From NCBI GenBank assembly GCA_019634675.1, contig JAHCAX010000009.1, forward strand, positions 1 through 64,000: a stretch of 64,000 nucleotides of DNA. Direction: 5' to 3'. The notes beneath the pieces are model-generated. The model did not search any database and was not told the DNA's origin. It saw only the letters and a program-made list of their open reading frames with translations. The translations under genes and the position numbers were made by a program. This DNA comes from Acherontichlamydia pituitae. Its GTDB lineage: Bacteria; Chlamydiota; Chlamydiia; Chlamydiales; Rhabdochlamydiaceae. This document shows positions 9,346 through 17,002 of the stretch, one piece after another (position 1 is the stretch's first letter; every line of letters begins with the position of its first letter).

Positions 9346-9373
9346 GCGATCGAGCGCTGCAGCGCTCGATCGC
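9346..9373. repeat. Perfect 28-bp palindrome between two putative effector genes
   Basis: Bases 9346-9373 are identical to their own reverse complement, with centre CTGCAG at 9357-9362. The sequence lies 23 nt after the stop of the CBM20-like gene and 31 nt before the chosen start of the RasGAP-like gene, just upstream of its GGAGG. As RNA it would form a GC-rich stem of about 12-13 bp with a tiny loop. It lacks a T-tract, so it is not a standard intrinsic terminator. It could be an operator, an mRNA stabiliser or processing hairpin, or a remnant of a mobile repeat. Confidence 0.85.
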
Positions 9374-9404
9374 AAGGAAAAACAGGTCAAGGAGGAAAGC
9401 GCTT

Positions 9405-11000
9405 ATGTCAAAACCTCTTACATCGATAAGTTCCAAAGAATCTTCCCAACACCATTTCTACCAGATCCACGAACCAGATCCTTCGCCTCCAACAGAGCAT
9501 TTCTTTTCAAGTTCCCCCTCTGAAGATGGCTACCTGTCCAGCTCGCCGCCCTCTTACTGGATGTCCAAAGCTTTTTCTCCGCACACAAATCCCGACAATC
9601 CTTTAAGCGATCCCTCCCGCGAAGTTCGCCTTGTCCAACCAATGGATGAAGGAGAAGAAGAAGGACTCTCATTTCAAGGACACAGCCAGATCCCGCCTAT
9701 TCCGTTGAACTCTTCCGGATCTCCCTCGCGCAAAATCTCCGCTCCGGAAAAAATGGTCCACCACTCACCAATCTTTTCCCGAAAGAAAAAGTCTGCCGAC
9801 GACGCAGATGCTCCAACTCCGATAAAAAGCGTCCGCAAGGAGTCAAAATCCGACCTGGACCTTAAGCCGTCTCCCCGCCCCTATCAACGATCGCAATCGG
9901 AGAGACACTTTAATCTTCCAAGCAGGCACTCAGACAAAGAAAAAAAATCCTTGCCGACCGCTTCAAGCATCAGCGAGATGTACATCGCTTCCATTGCAAC
10001 AAAAATCTATTTCCATGAAGAAGAAGCCGCAACGCAGCTCTTCAATTCCTATTGCCTTCATCGAGAATCCAGAGAAACGATCGTCCAAGAGCTGGCCGAA
10101 CTGCGCAAAGGGCTGACCAAAGACCGGCATATCCACAGGTTTCAGACAATCCTCACCCTCATCCTAAAACACCACGGAAGCGGCCCGTTCCTCTGCAACT
10201 ACCTCAGATCTTTAAGGGAACAGACCCAAGATGAGATCGCCCTATTTGCCGAGCATACGATCAAAAGGCTTTCCAAAGAGCAGAACTCCCATACGCAGAT
10301 CCAGGCGTGCATTTCACGGATCACCCGCTGCGAGCTCAAGTCCCAAACCCGCGAAACCCTCTTCCGCGAGACCAACCTCTCCTCCGCCCTTTGCCGCGAA
10401 TACGGAAGCCCGCTTTGGGGCAAACATTTAAAAGACATGGCCAAAGCCATCGAGCAATCAATCCCCCATAAAGACTTCCCTTCCCTCTCATTGAACCGCG
10501 ACGCCATTATAAGCCAATTAAACCCCAATCCCAACAATCCCCTTCCCGAAGAAACCATCGAACAGGCCATTGATTCCCACGCCGAGAGGTTCATGACATT
10601 TGCCCGCAACGCCATCCCCCTGATCTTCGAATATCTTCCTCCCCATGAACTCCAAGAAACGCTCATCTCACGCCGACACCGAATTGTCCGGTTCATCCAA
10701 GAAAATCCCCTCGAAGAAAATGAAGATCCCGTCAGCCTTTCCAGGACCTATATTTCCGAAGTCCTCTACCTGCGCCTATTGCATCCCCACCTGATCTCCA
10801 GCGACCATCCGCCAGCTCTTAACAACGTGCTGATCAGTTTAAGCAAAGTCCTTCAGTGCCTTGCCAAAGAAAACCCTTTCGGGACAGAGAAACGAGATCC
10901 CATCTACGAAAGGCTCAACCCCCTTTTCGAGGAATTTATCGAGGCCCACCGCCGATTCATCGACGCCTGTTCTCTGCCAGTTGCGAATGCATCCGAATAA
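9405..11000 (+). CDS. RasGAP-domain protein, putative host-directed effector
   Basis: A 531-residue protein. The first half (to about 185) is Ser/Pro-rich, low complexity and probably disordered. From about residue 190 it is helical and carries RasGAP landmarks. The arginine-finger segment ETLFRETNLSSALCREYG (Arg321) resembles p120-GAP TLFRATTLASTLMEQY. The second landmark LYLRLLHPHLISS (Arg457) resembles the eukaryotic FLR-x3-PA(I/L)xSP block, followed by LISLSKVLQCLAKENPFGTEKRDPIY, paralleling the helix after it in RasGAPs. Such proteins speed GTP hydrolysis by Ras-type GTPases, which bacteria of this kind lack, so a secreted effector acting on host Ras or Rap is inferred. The start is the ATG at 9405, supported by GGAGG at 9391; an upstream ATG at 9342 would place the palindrome inside the gene. 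No secretion signal can be read reliably. Confidence 0.85.
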   Translation: MSKPLTSISSKESSQHHFYQIHEPDPSPPTEHFFSSSPSEDGYLSSSPPSYWMSKAFSPHTNPDNPLSDPSREVRLVQPMDEGEEEGLSFQGHSQIPPIPLNSSGSPSRKISAPEKMVHHSPIFSRKKKSADDADAPTPIKSVRKESKSDLDLKPSPRPYQRSQSERHFNLPSRHSDKEKKSLPTASSISEMYIASIATKIYFHEEEAATQLFNSYCLHRESRETIVQELAELRKGLTKDRHIHRFQTILTLILKHHGSGPFLCNYLRSLREQTQDEIALFAEHTIKRLSKEQNSHTQIQACISRITRCELKSQTRETLFRETNLSSALCREYGSPLWGKHLKDMAKAIEQSIPHKDFPSLSLNRDAIISQLNPNPNNPLPEETIEQAIDSHAERFMTFARNAIPLIFEYLPPHELQETLISRRHRIVRFIQENPLEENEDPVSLSRTYISEVLYLRLLHPHLISSDHPPALNNVLISLSKVLQCLAKENPFGTEKRDPIYERLNPLFEEFIEAHRRFIDACSLPVANASE

Positions 11001-11014
11001 AGATTTCCTATTTC

Positions 11015-12439
11015 CTATAAATCAGCGATATCGATGATACGGTAAAAATAACGACTGCTTAAGAGAGCATCAGAAACAGGACCTAAATGAAAAAGAACAG
11101 GCGAAATCCCAAAACCTTTTGGAAGAGCAAGAGAAGCTATTTTGGTTTTCATTGCATCGATCACTTCAAGCCCCAATTCCCGACGGCGCATTTTGACTTC
11201 GCAGGCAAAAAAGGTATTGGAATGCATTTGAACCAGATAATCGATTTGGCATCCTTTCTTTCGCCCTGAAGGCTTTTGAAAATAGGGATTATCAATAACG
11301 ACATCCTGAGCATGAATTCCCAGCGCCTGGTAAAGGAGCGATCTATTTTTTAATAGAAGATTTTCAAGTTGGAAGCCAAGCATCGGTTCCCATCCCGGCA
11401 AACTAGAAAGCGGGACTTCTAAAAAAGCCCCCTGCTCAATCTTGGCAAGATTTGGTTCGATGTAATGGATGTAAAAGCGAAGATAGTTATCGGAGAGCCG
11501 ATACAGAGTCATTTTTCCCGGTTTGCCCGTTTTTAATGACCAGTCAGGATGTTTACTGACAAATCCACAGATCTCAAGCGCTTTAAGATGCTGGCTCAGC
11601 GTCCCGCTTGGCGAATACGCCATTGTCTTTTGTAGAGCAACACGGTCTTTCATTCCTTGGCTTAGTACCGTGATGATCTTTTTATAAATCTCCCCTCTCG
11701 AACTGAAAAGATCGTTAAAAATCCGATCAAATTCTTGGACCAAAAGGCCATTTTTTTCAAAACAGAGCCGTTTAATATTCTCGTCAGCGCTTTGATGCGA
11801 CTGAACCTGTTCAAGATACCAAGGCACTCCACCTGTCACACTTAAAATCTTAAAAAAATCAAGATCCGATCCTTTAAAACCCTGCAAATTCAATAGTTCT
11901 CTGCATTGAGGAATCGATAGTTCTGTCAGCTCTAGATAGAGAGAAACCCTGCCAAAAAAAGCAGTGCTATTGATGATGTTTTTATCTATCCAAGTCGAAA
12001 TAGAGCCGCATAAAATTAGAATGACTGATGGATGGTTTTGCAAAACAAGGTCCCACCAAACTTTCAACTTAGAGATAAATGTGGGATCTTTTGAACCCAT
12101 CCACGAAATCTCATCAAAGAGAATAACTGTGGGTTTTGCCGTAAGATGTCTTGATAGATGCGCAAAAGCATCGCTCCAATCTGTGAAAGTAAACGGAGGA
12201 AGATGGAATAAATTCGCAAGCTCTCGGGCGAAGGCATCGCGCTGATCCTGCGCCGTAACCCCTTTAACTGGAGCCAGACCGCTGAAAGGCAAGAAAACCT
12301 TACCTTTCCCGAATTCTTCGGCAAGCCGACTTTTCCCTATCCGGCGACGCCCCTTAATGACAACAAGACAGGCCCGACCCGATTTCGATAGGTCTCCCAG
12401 TCTTCGCAACTCGTTATCTCTTCCGACGAATGGTTTCAT
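11015..12439 (-). CDS. Archaeal-type AAA ATPase with C-terminal PD-(D/E)XK-like domain
   Basis: Protein of the archaeal/bacterial ATPase_2 plus DUF234 type. Walker A is GRRRIGKS (residues 30-37), Walker B ILFDEISW (107-113), and the sensor region is ILCGSIS. A winged-helix segment lies around residues 260-300 (RVALQKTMAYSPSGTLSQHLKAL). The C-terminal domain carries D400 (QIDYLV) and E414-x-K416 (ACEVK), the core of a PD-(D/E)XK nuclease fold. Such genes are widespread, mobile and poorly understood; no defined pathway is assigned. It is convergent with the RasGAP-like gene, ending 14 nt away. Upstream of its start are three copies of a GAGCATGAT-type motif, possibly an operator. It marks the left edge of a gene-poor, AT-richer region. 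Confidence 0.9.
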   Translation of the reverse strand: MKPFVGRDNELRRLGDLSKSGRACLVVIKGRRRIGKSRLAEEFGKGKVFLPFSGLAPVKGVTAQDQRDAFARELANLFHLPPFTFTDWSDAFAHLSRHLTAKPTVILFDEISWMGSKDPTFISKLKVWWDLVLQNHPSVILILCGSISTWIDKNIINSTAFFGRVSLYLELTELSIPQCRELLNLQGFKGSDLDFFKILSVTGGVPWYLEQVQSHQSADENIKRLCFEKNGLLVQEFDRIFNDLFSSRGEIYKKIITVLSQGMKDRVALQKTMAYSPSGTLSQHLKALEICGFVSKHPDWSLKTGKPGKMTLYRLSDNYLRFYIHYIEPNLAKIEQGAFLEVPLSSLPGWEPMLGFQLENLLLKNRSLLYQALGIHAQDVVIDNPYFQKPSGRKKGCQIDYLVQMHSNTFFACEVKMRRRELGLEVIDAMKTKIASLALPKGFGISPVLFHLGPVSDALLSSRYFYRIIDIADL

Positions 12440-12455
12440 ATCGGCAATATTATAT

Positions 12456-12518
12456 GAGCATGATGTTTATGTCAATCCATCATGCTCAAAACTGACATTT
12501 GTCAATTTCGAGCATGAT
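12456..12518. promoter_or_regulatory. Triple GAGCATGAT motif upstream of the ATPase gene
   Basis: The 10-mer GAGCATGATG (12456-12465) is followed by its exact reverse complement CATCATGCTC (12478-12487), and a third copy, GAGCATGAT, lies at 12510-12518. TGTCAAT(C/T) also occurs twice in this stretch. The motifs fall 17-79 nt upstream of the divergently read ATPase start, where operator sites are expected. An autoregulatory site is inferred; the ATPase has an internal winged-helix segment. Confidence 0.5.
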
Positions 12519-12959
12519 AAAATTTTAAACTGTTGATTATAAGCTACATACAAAGTTCAATTGTTTTATTCTCAAGCTTCAGAGCTTCTAGAGCTATTCT
12601 TGATGTAATTTTTTCTAAGGAAACTTCTCATCTGAAAAATGTAAAACCTACCATTCGTCCAAGTAGCATTCTTCACAACCAAAATGCACCCTCTCATCAA
12701 GATAAATTATTTACCGATCAAACGGCCAACTATTCCGAATTCTTCCGCACAACAACTTTTCTTTATCCGATGCCCCCGTAAATGCTTTTTCTATCCCATT
12801 GTTCTCAGGACTTCCGAGTTCTCATTGATGCGCCAATCGCAAATGAATATCGCTTGCTTAATTGGAATTGCTTGTGCACAATCGAATGCATTTAAAAATC
12901 ACCAGAAAGAAACAAAGTTATTAAATACGAGTTAATTAACATCAAAACAAAGGCCATTT
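12519..12959. other. Long AT-rich gap with no convincing gene
   Basis: About 440 bases between the ATPase upstream region and the next gene. Two overlapping short plus-strand reading frames (82 and 83 codons from 12533 and 12684) lack a ribosome-binding site and have no coherent composition, so I treat the stretch as non-coding or as gene remnants. The 3' end is an AT-rich promoter-like region for the gene at 12960. Confidence 0.5.
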
Positions 12960-13610
12960 ATGTCCTCTTCAGTTAATTCGCCAACATCATTAACGCCATC
13001 TACTTTACTTTCTACATCAACACCGCAGCAGGAACAAAAGCCTGCGGGGAATCAAGCATTCGAAACATCAACGATCTCATCCGCTGCGCCCACCTTATCG
13101 CCGCAAGAAAAAGAGCAGCAAGAAGTGTACAATTACAATCAAGAGTATCGATTCTTAAGACAAGTAGTCCTACAGCTCACAGGGAAAGCCGATACTTCGA
13201 ATATTCGACCTGAGATGGCGCAACGGGTTGAAGTTTTCTTAAAGAGGATTGCGTCTAACGGAACGCTAGACGATAGACGAAAGGATTTTTTAATCGATTT
13301 TTTCTGCGTCATTGGCGAACCGGAGGAAGAAACCCTGATAAACAAGTGTATCAGTCAAATCAACGCAAAAACAAAGCCGCATAGTAATGAAGTGCCGAAC
13401 CTTCTCCCCAAATTGATCTTAGAGCTCAAGAAGGCGGGATGCCAGATGCTTTATGACAAATTAGACGAAGCTCTACAATCAAATTATCGAGGTAGCCTAT
13501 CAGACTTGCTTGTTCCATTTAAGGAGATAAAAATAGGCTTGGACCTGAACGCAGGATTGGATCGTTACAGAGATGATCCGTATGCAGGTTTGCAGAAGCT
13601 TTATAGCTAA
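12960..13610 (+). CDS. Hypothetical protein with Ser/Thr/Pro-rich N-terminus (216 aa)
   Basis: Not recognised. The first 55 residues are Ser/Thr/Pro/Gln-rich and probably unstructured, a composition often seen at the N-termini of type III secreted chlamydial proteins. Residues about 60-216 are predicted mostly helical (RFLRQVVLQLTGKAD, DFLIDFFCVIGEPEEETLINKCISQI, LPKLILELKKAGCQMLYDKLDEAL). There is no transmembrane segment, catalytic motif or signal peptide. The ATG at 12960 has no strong Shine-Dalgarno. The gene stands alone, followed by a nested hairpin shared with a convergent gene. An effector role is only a guess from composition and location in accessory DNA. Confidence 0.65.
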   Translation: MSSSVNSPTSLTPSTLLSTSTPQQEQKPAGNQAFETSTISSAAPTLSPQEKEQQEVYNYNQEYRFLRQVVLQLTGKADTSNIRPEMAQRVEVFLKRIASNGTLDDRRKDFLIDFFCVIGEPEEETLINKCISQINAKTKPHSNEVPNLLPKLILELKKAGCQMLYDKLDEALQSNYRGSLSDLLVPFKEIKIGLDLNAGLDRYRDDPYAGLQKLYS

Positions 13611-13623
13611 TTCAACATCAACT

Positions 13624-13691
13624 CGGGATTAGTCCATAGAAAGCTCTCTTGGAAAAGAAACAAGAGCCCACCTATGTAAAGGCTAATCCCG
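13624..13691. terminator. Nested three-stem hairpin between convergent genes
   Basis: Three perfect arm pairs nest concentrically: CGGGATTAG (13624-13632) with CTAATCCCG (13683-13691); CATAG (13635-13639) with CTATG (13672-13676); CTCTTG (13646-13651) with CAAGAG (13661-13666). The element starts 14 nt after the plus-strand stop and lies 55 nt beyond the minus-strand stop. No T-run follows on either strand. A bidirectional factor-dependent terminator or 3'-end stabiliser is the simplest reading; a structured small RNA is possible. Confidence 0.6.
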
Positions 13692-13746
13692 CATTCGAAG
13701 AGTTTACAGCAGGCTCGAGTTTAATGTAGTACGCTTCGTAGTTGAA

Positions 13747-14442
13747 TCAATTTTGATTGATTAAACCGATCGTCGAAATCGTTTCTCGGTCGCTTCTCTT
13801 AATAAGAACATTCTCCGAAACTTGACCTGCTTGAATAGCAACCTCTTCCCAATCAGAAGAGAAACACTTTAAAAAGTGATATTTGAACAAAGAAAAGACA
13901 TCGCGTATTCTATGAATATGGCAAAAGTCATCTAAGCTGGTGCTACTGGACGTACCAGCCCATTCTCCTAAAGGATGGATAATTGTATTGACGTGCGCAC
14001 CATTTTGGCGGGGAATTTTCAGATACTCCTGACCCAAAACCTCCTCATATTGACCGACATTGATCAGATTAGTCACAAAGAGCGACTGTCCAAGCACAGA
14101 ATTCAAACGATCAGATAGCCTCCCGTCATATACGCTTGTGCAAACAAGGATACGCTGAGGCATCGTGCCATCTTCTTGGTCAAGGTAAGCCGCTTTCCAA
14201 CGCCACGGCATGCAATACTCTCTGAACAATCCTGTCAGCGAAGACCAAAAAGTATTGGAAATATGAAGATACAGTTTGGGTTGGACCATAACCATCTCAT
14301 TCGAATAGCCAAAGAAAGATATTGATATGCGATTGATTTCCTCACGATTTCCCATTAAAACATCATCATGTCCCCAAACGGAGCCAGGCTCCTGGGCGTA
14401 TGTTCTGAATTGGGTAGTCGTTTCATCTCCATAGATTTTCAT
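13747..14442 (-). CDS. Hypothetical protein (231 aa)
   Basis: Not recognised. It is a soluble-looking protein of mixed composition beginning MKIYGDETTTQFRTYAQEPG. Notable segments are YGDETTTQFRTY, LYLHISNTFWSSLTGLFREYCMPWRW, RILVCTSVYDGRLSDRLNSVLGQ and HPLGEWAGTSSSTSLDDFCHIHRIRD. There is no membrane helix or signal peptide, and no motif I can tie to an enzyme. I chose the ATG at 14442 because GGGG lies just upstream; an in-frame GTG at 14448 is the alternative. It is surrounded by AT-rich non-coding DNA and is convergent with the 216-residue gene. Its base composition is close to the defence genes upstream, so it may belong to the same acquired segment. Confidence 0.6.
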   Translation of the reverse strand: MKIYGDETTTQFRTYAQEPGSVWGHDDVLMGNREEINRISISFFGYSNEMVMVQPKLYLHISNTFWSSLTGLFREYCMPWRWKAAYLDQEDGTMPQRILVCTSVYDGRLSDRLNSVLGQSLFVTNLINVGQYEEVLGQEYLKIPRQNGAHVNTIIHPLGEWAGTSSSTSLDDFCHIHRIRDVFSLFKYHFLKCFSSDWEEVAIQAGQVSENVLIKRSDRETISTIGLINQN

Positions 14443-14448
14443 AGGCAC

Positions 14449-14787
14449 CCCATTAAAATTAGAAAAATTATAATACAGACAACGCCTTTAAATCAATACA
14501 TTATCCAAACCTAACGATAATAATTAACAAACAAAACAAATTAATAAAATTAATTTTATTTCAATAATAACATATTAACAACGCAATAATTCGACAAATT
14601 ATTGAAATCTTAGAAGTCTCGCTAGATTATTGTCTTCGCATACAGGAATGTACATATTTCGGCACTTGATGAAGACCAGGAAAGGAACCTTACAGTGAAC
14701 TCATTGCCAGCTTAGTCTTGAAAAGCAACGATTATGCTCAAAAAGTGGCTTAGCTAATGTTTTATAAGAAAGTTATATGAAATTCGC
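14449..14787. other. AT-rich intergenic stretch carrying one arm of an inverted repeat
   Basis: No gene seen. The right part holds the 13-bp arm at 14745-14757 that is repeated inverted at 16796-16808. The left part is very AT-rich and presumably contains the promoter of the gene at 13747-14442. Confidence 0.5.
14745..14757. repeat. Left 13-bp inverted-repeat arm flanking the RloB/RloA pair
   Basis: GTGGCTTAGCTAA here is repeated exactly, in inverted orientation, at 16796-16808. The two arms lie 31 nt and 99 nt outside the two-gene cassette and enclose nothing else. Confidence 0.65.
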
Positions 14788-15429
14788 TTATTCGGATGGG
14801 ATAAATTGCTCTAAGTATTCGATCAATTCATACATGTTGGTATAAGGGTCGACTTTTGGATTATTCCCTTGCTGTTTCAAAAGTTTTTTCACATTTGATT
14901 TAGCTTCTTCTCTTTTGAAATCAATTTTTTCAAAAAGATCCGGATCATTTTTCCTGTAATCTATGTGGCGCTGTAAAAAATCCTCTACATTTTTGCATGT
15001 TCCAAATGCCGTGATGTGTAACTTAAAATGGCTAATTATCCACACCTCGAAACAAGGGTTAGAAGCAATCCAATAGATAGGCATTGAGGGGCTCGCGTTC
15101 CGAAGCCGATCGATTTCTTCCTGTGTAGTTAAATAAGTTGAATGTCGATCTTTATCAAATACACAATATAACCGATCATAATCGCTATCTTTGGAATAGG
15201 ATTCTTTTGCAAAATCTAAGAGATTTTTTGGGGCAGTCCCGCCAGGATCTTTAGGAATCTCAATCGTTATTCCACTTAATCTTAAATTTTTACGAAAAGC
15301 ATTAAAATATGCCTGTTCAGTTTTTCCTTCGCAAACAATCAAGACCCGTATGCGCGATTGAGTTCCATGCTTGCGCTGAAAAGATCGAAGATTCCTAGCT
15401 AAAATTTTGGGATGTACTTTTCGAGGCAT
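14788..15429 (-). CDS. rloB: RloB-family TOPRIM-like protein of an AbiL-like defence pair
   Basis: RloB-domain protein, second gene of the operon. It carries TOPRIM-like acidic residues: E34 in VLIVCEGKTEQAYF, and D92-x-D94 in LYCVFDKDRH. The conserved NPCFEVWIISHF segment, diagnostic of RloB, follows at about residues 124-135. RloB proteins are found beside RloA-type ATPases in restriction or abortive-infection loci, and the pair corresponds to the AbiL type of phage defence. A nuclease or nucleotidyl role is expected from the fold but is not proven here. The ATG lies 5 nt after the RloA stop, so the genes are translationally coupled. Length (213 residues) is normal for the family, and nothing suggests decay. 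Confidence 0.88.
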   Translation of the reverse strand: MPRKVHPKILARNLRSFQRKHGTQSRIRVLIVCEGKTEQAYFNAFRKNLRLSGITIEIPKDPGGTAPKNLLDFAKESYSKDSDYDRLYCVFDKDRHSTYLTTQEEIDRLRNASPSMPIYWIASNPCFEVWIISHFKLHITAFGTCKNVEDFLQRHIDYRKNDPDLFEKIDFKREEAKSNVKKLLKQQGNNPKVDPYTNMYELIEYLEQFIPSE

Positions 15430-15434
15430 AGCGC

Positions 15435-16697
15435 TTATATATTTAAAGGTCCAACAAATGGAAGTGCTCCATACCGACCTTTCAAATATCCTTTTTCTAA
15501 AGCCTCATCTTTTCGAGGACTAAAATCTAATAAAGAATAAAGATGGCTTGAACTATTTTGATCTTTTTCGATAAACCAAACCTGATCTCTTCGAAAAATG
15601 TTATCATCTAGCAAAGATGTATCATGCGTCGTTAGTAGCAATTGAGCATTAAATTTATTAATATCATTATCATGAAAAAGGCTAACTAAGAAACGGACTA
15701 TTAGTGGATGAAGGCTGTTATCCATTTCATCAAATACCAAAGTAGCGCCCTCTCCGAGAGCTTTTAGCCAGCCACCAGCCTGAACAAATAGCTTTATTGT
15801 ACCAGCGGACTCTTCTTCAAGATTTAATGGCACAAATTCTTTTGAGTCTGTCATTTTATGCCAAGCTAAAACGCGAAAATGTTTTGGTAAAGGTATATGC
15901 GATTGCCTAACCTCTAATCCAGATGATTGAGAAAAGAAAGGCTGTAAAACTTCTTCTTCTTTTAACTCAAACCTCTCAATGCTAATATCCGCAGCCTTCA
16001 TAAATCGAATTAATTTTTCCATTCCTTCTTTATGTTGAAACAATTCGAAAGTAAGCGCTGGATTTAAAGCAACATTACCAACAACAACTATGAATTTTGC
16101 AGATAACCAGTGAAACACTGGTTTGAGCTGCTCACTATTCAACTGTACGGCTGTTGAGAGAAAGAGAGTATTAGACCTTGTTGAGGATTTCCAGAGATTT
16201 TTCTCTCCTTTAAATTTACTTCCAAAAGACCATTGATATTCATTTGCTGATTCGTCAAATATTCTTTCAAACCATTGTTGACTTTTCCCATGAGGATATG
16301 CCAATAACCACTCTCTGACTACTCGAACTTCATTTACAGAAAAACCATATTGATATCGGATGTTGTCTTGAAGGAAAATAATTTCAAACTCACTAGGACA
16401 GTTTCTATGAGTTTTATCAAACTTAAAGGGAATGACTGGAATTTTCTGACCTTCTTGAGTAGTGGTTGCAGAGTTAGCAATAAACCATTGCATGAAGTGA
16501 AAAGCTTTCAAAAAATTACTTTTCCCTGCCCCATTGGGACCATAGATGACTACAGAACGAAGCAACCGAGGGCAATTTGGCTGATTTGGATCAAAAGTGT
16601 TGCTATTCAGAGACTCGCTGCCTGATCCTGCCGCTAAGCTTAAGGTCTGCTTTTCCCGTATGGATTGGAAATTGGTGACACTAAATTCGATCAACAT
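15435..16697 (-). CDS. rloA: RloA-family AAA/ABC-like ATPase of an AbiL-like defence pair
   Basis: ATPase of the AAA_21/OLD-like group, 420 residues. Walker A is GPNGAGKS (53-60) and a signature-like segment LEEESAGTIKLF is at 293-304. Walker B is VFDEMDNSLHP (321-331) and the H-loop region LLLTTHDTSLLD (353-364). The N-terminal FSVTNFQSIREKQTLSL is the usual beta-strand start of these RecF-like proteins. With RloB immediately downstream it forms an AbiL-like abortive-infection system in which the ATPase probably senses or gates the partner's activity. I prefer the ATG at 16697 to an in-frame TTG at 16703. All motifs are intact, so the system is probably functional. It is flanked by 13-bp inverted repeats. 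Confidence 0.9.
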   Translation of the reverse strand: MLIEFSVTNFQSIREKQTLSLAAGSGSESLNSNTFDPNQPNCPRLLRSVVIYGPNGAGKSNFLKAFHFMQWFIANSATTTQEGQKIPVIPFKFDKTHRNCPSEFEIIFLQDNIRYQYGFSVNEVRVVREWLLAYPHGKSQQWFERIFDESANEYQWSFGSKFKGEKNLWKSSTRSNTLFLSTAVQLNSEQLKPVFHWLSAKFIVVVGNVALNPALTFELFQHKEGMEKLIRFMKAADISIERFELKEEEVLQPFFSQSSGLEVRQSHIPLPKHFRVLAWHKMTDSKEFVPLNLEEESAGTIKLFVQAGGWLKALGEGATLVFDEMDNSLHPLIVRFLVSLFHDNDINKFNAQLLLTTHDTSLLDDNIFRRDQVWFIEKDQNSSSHLYSLLDFSPRKDEALEKGYLKGRYGALPFVGPLNI

Positions 16698-16795
16698 TTG
16701 CAAATTGCCCTATAAATTGAATCTCAACCTCATTTTCGCGGAAAATTCACAAAATTGCAAACAAAATGATTTTTCCTACAAATCTTGACTGACTT

Positions 16796-16808
16796 TTAGC
16801 TAAGCCAC
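16796..16808. repeat. Right 13-bp inverted-repeat arm flanking the RloB/RloA pair
   Basis: TTAGCTAAGCCAC is the exact reverse complement of 14745-14757. It lies 99 nt upstream of the rloA start. See the left arm. Confidence 0.65.
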
Positions 16809-16986
16809 ACCCCTAATCTCTCTCCAAAATCAGTATACAAAATTTTTTAGAAATCTCGCCCCTTGCCAATTGAATTATTTTTTAGGAACTCGTTTGACCG
16901 CAAATTTTTAGAAATATAAGATAAGTTTTCCAGTTAATTGGAAGTTTTGATGCTGGTCCCCTAGCTTTAAACTTTAACCTCTTTTT

Positions 16987-16998
16987 AAAGGAGGTGAT
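16987..16998 (+). promoter_or_regulatory. Exceptionally complete Shine-Dalgarno (12 nt)
   Basis: AAAGGAGGTGAT is complementary over all 12 bases to the usual bacterial 16S rRNA 3' end (ATCACCTCCTTT). GGAGG ends 8 nt before the ATG at 17003. Such extended pairing is rare in this window and decides the start of the small gene downstream. Confidence 0.8.
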
Positions 16999-17002
16999 TC
17001 CT

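Noticed and set aside
9342..9404. Upstream ATG at 9342 as start of the RasGAP-like gene
   Set aside because: It would place the 28-bp palindrome inside the coding sequence, whereas ATG 9405 has GGAGG at the correct distance.
12533..12935. Two overlapping short reading frames (82 and 83 codons)
   Set aside because: No ribosome-binding site, no coherent amino acid composition, and mutual overlap in different frames; treated as non-coding.
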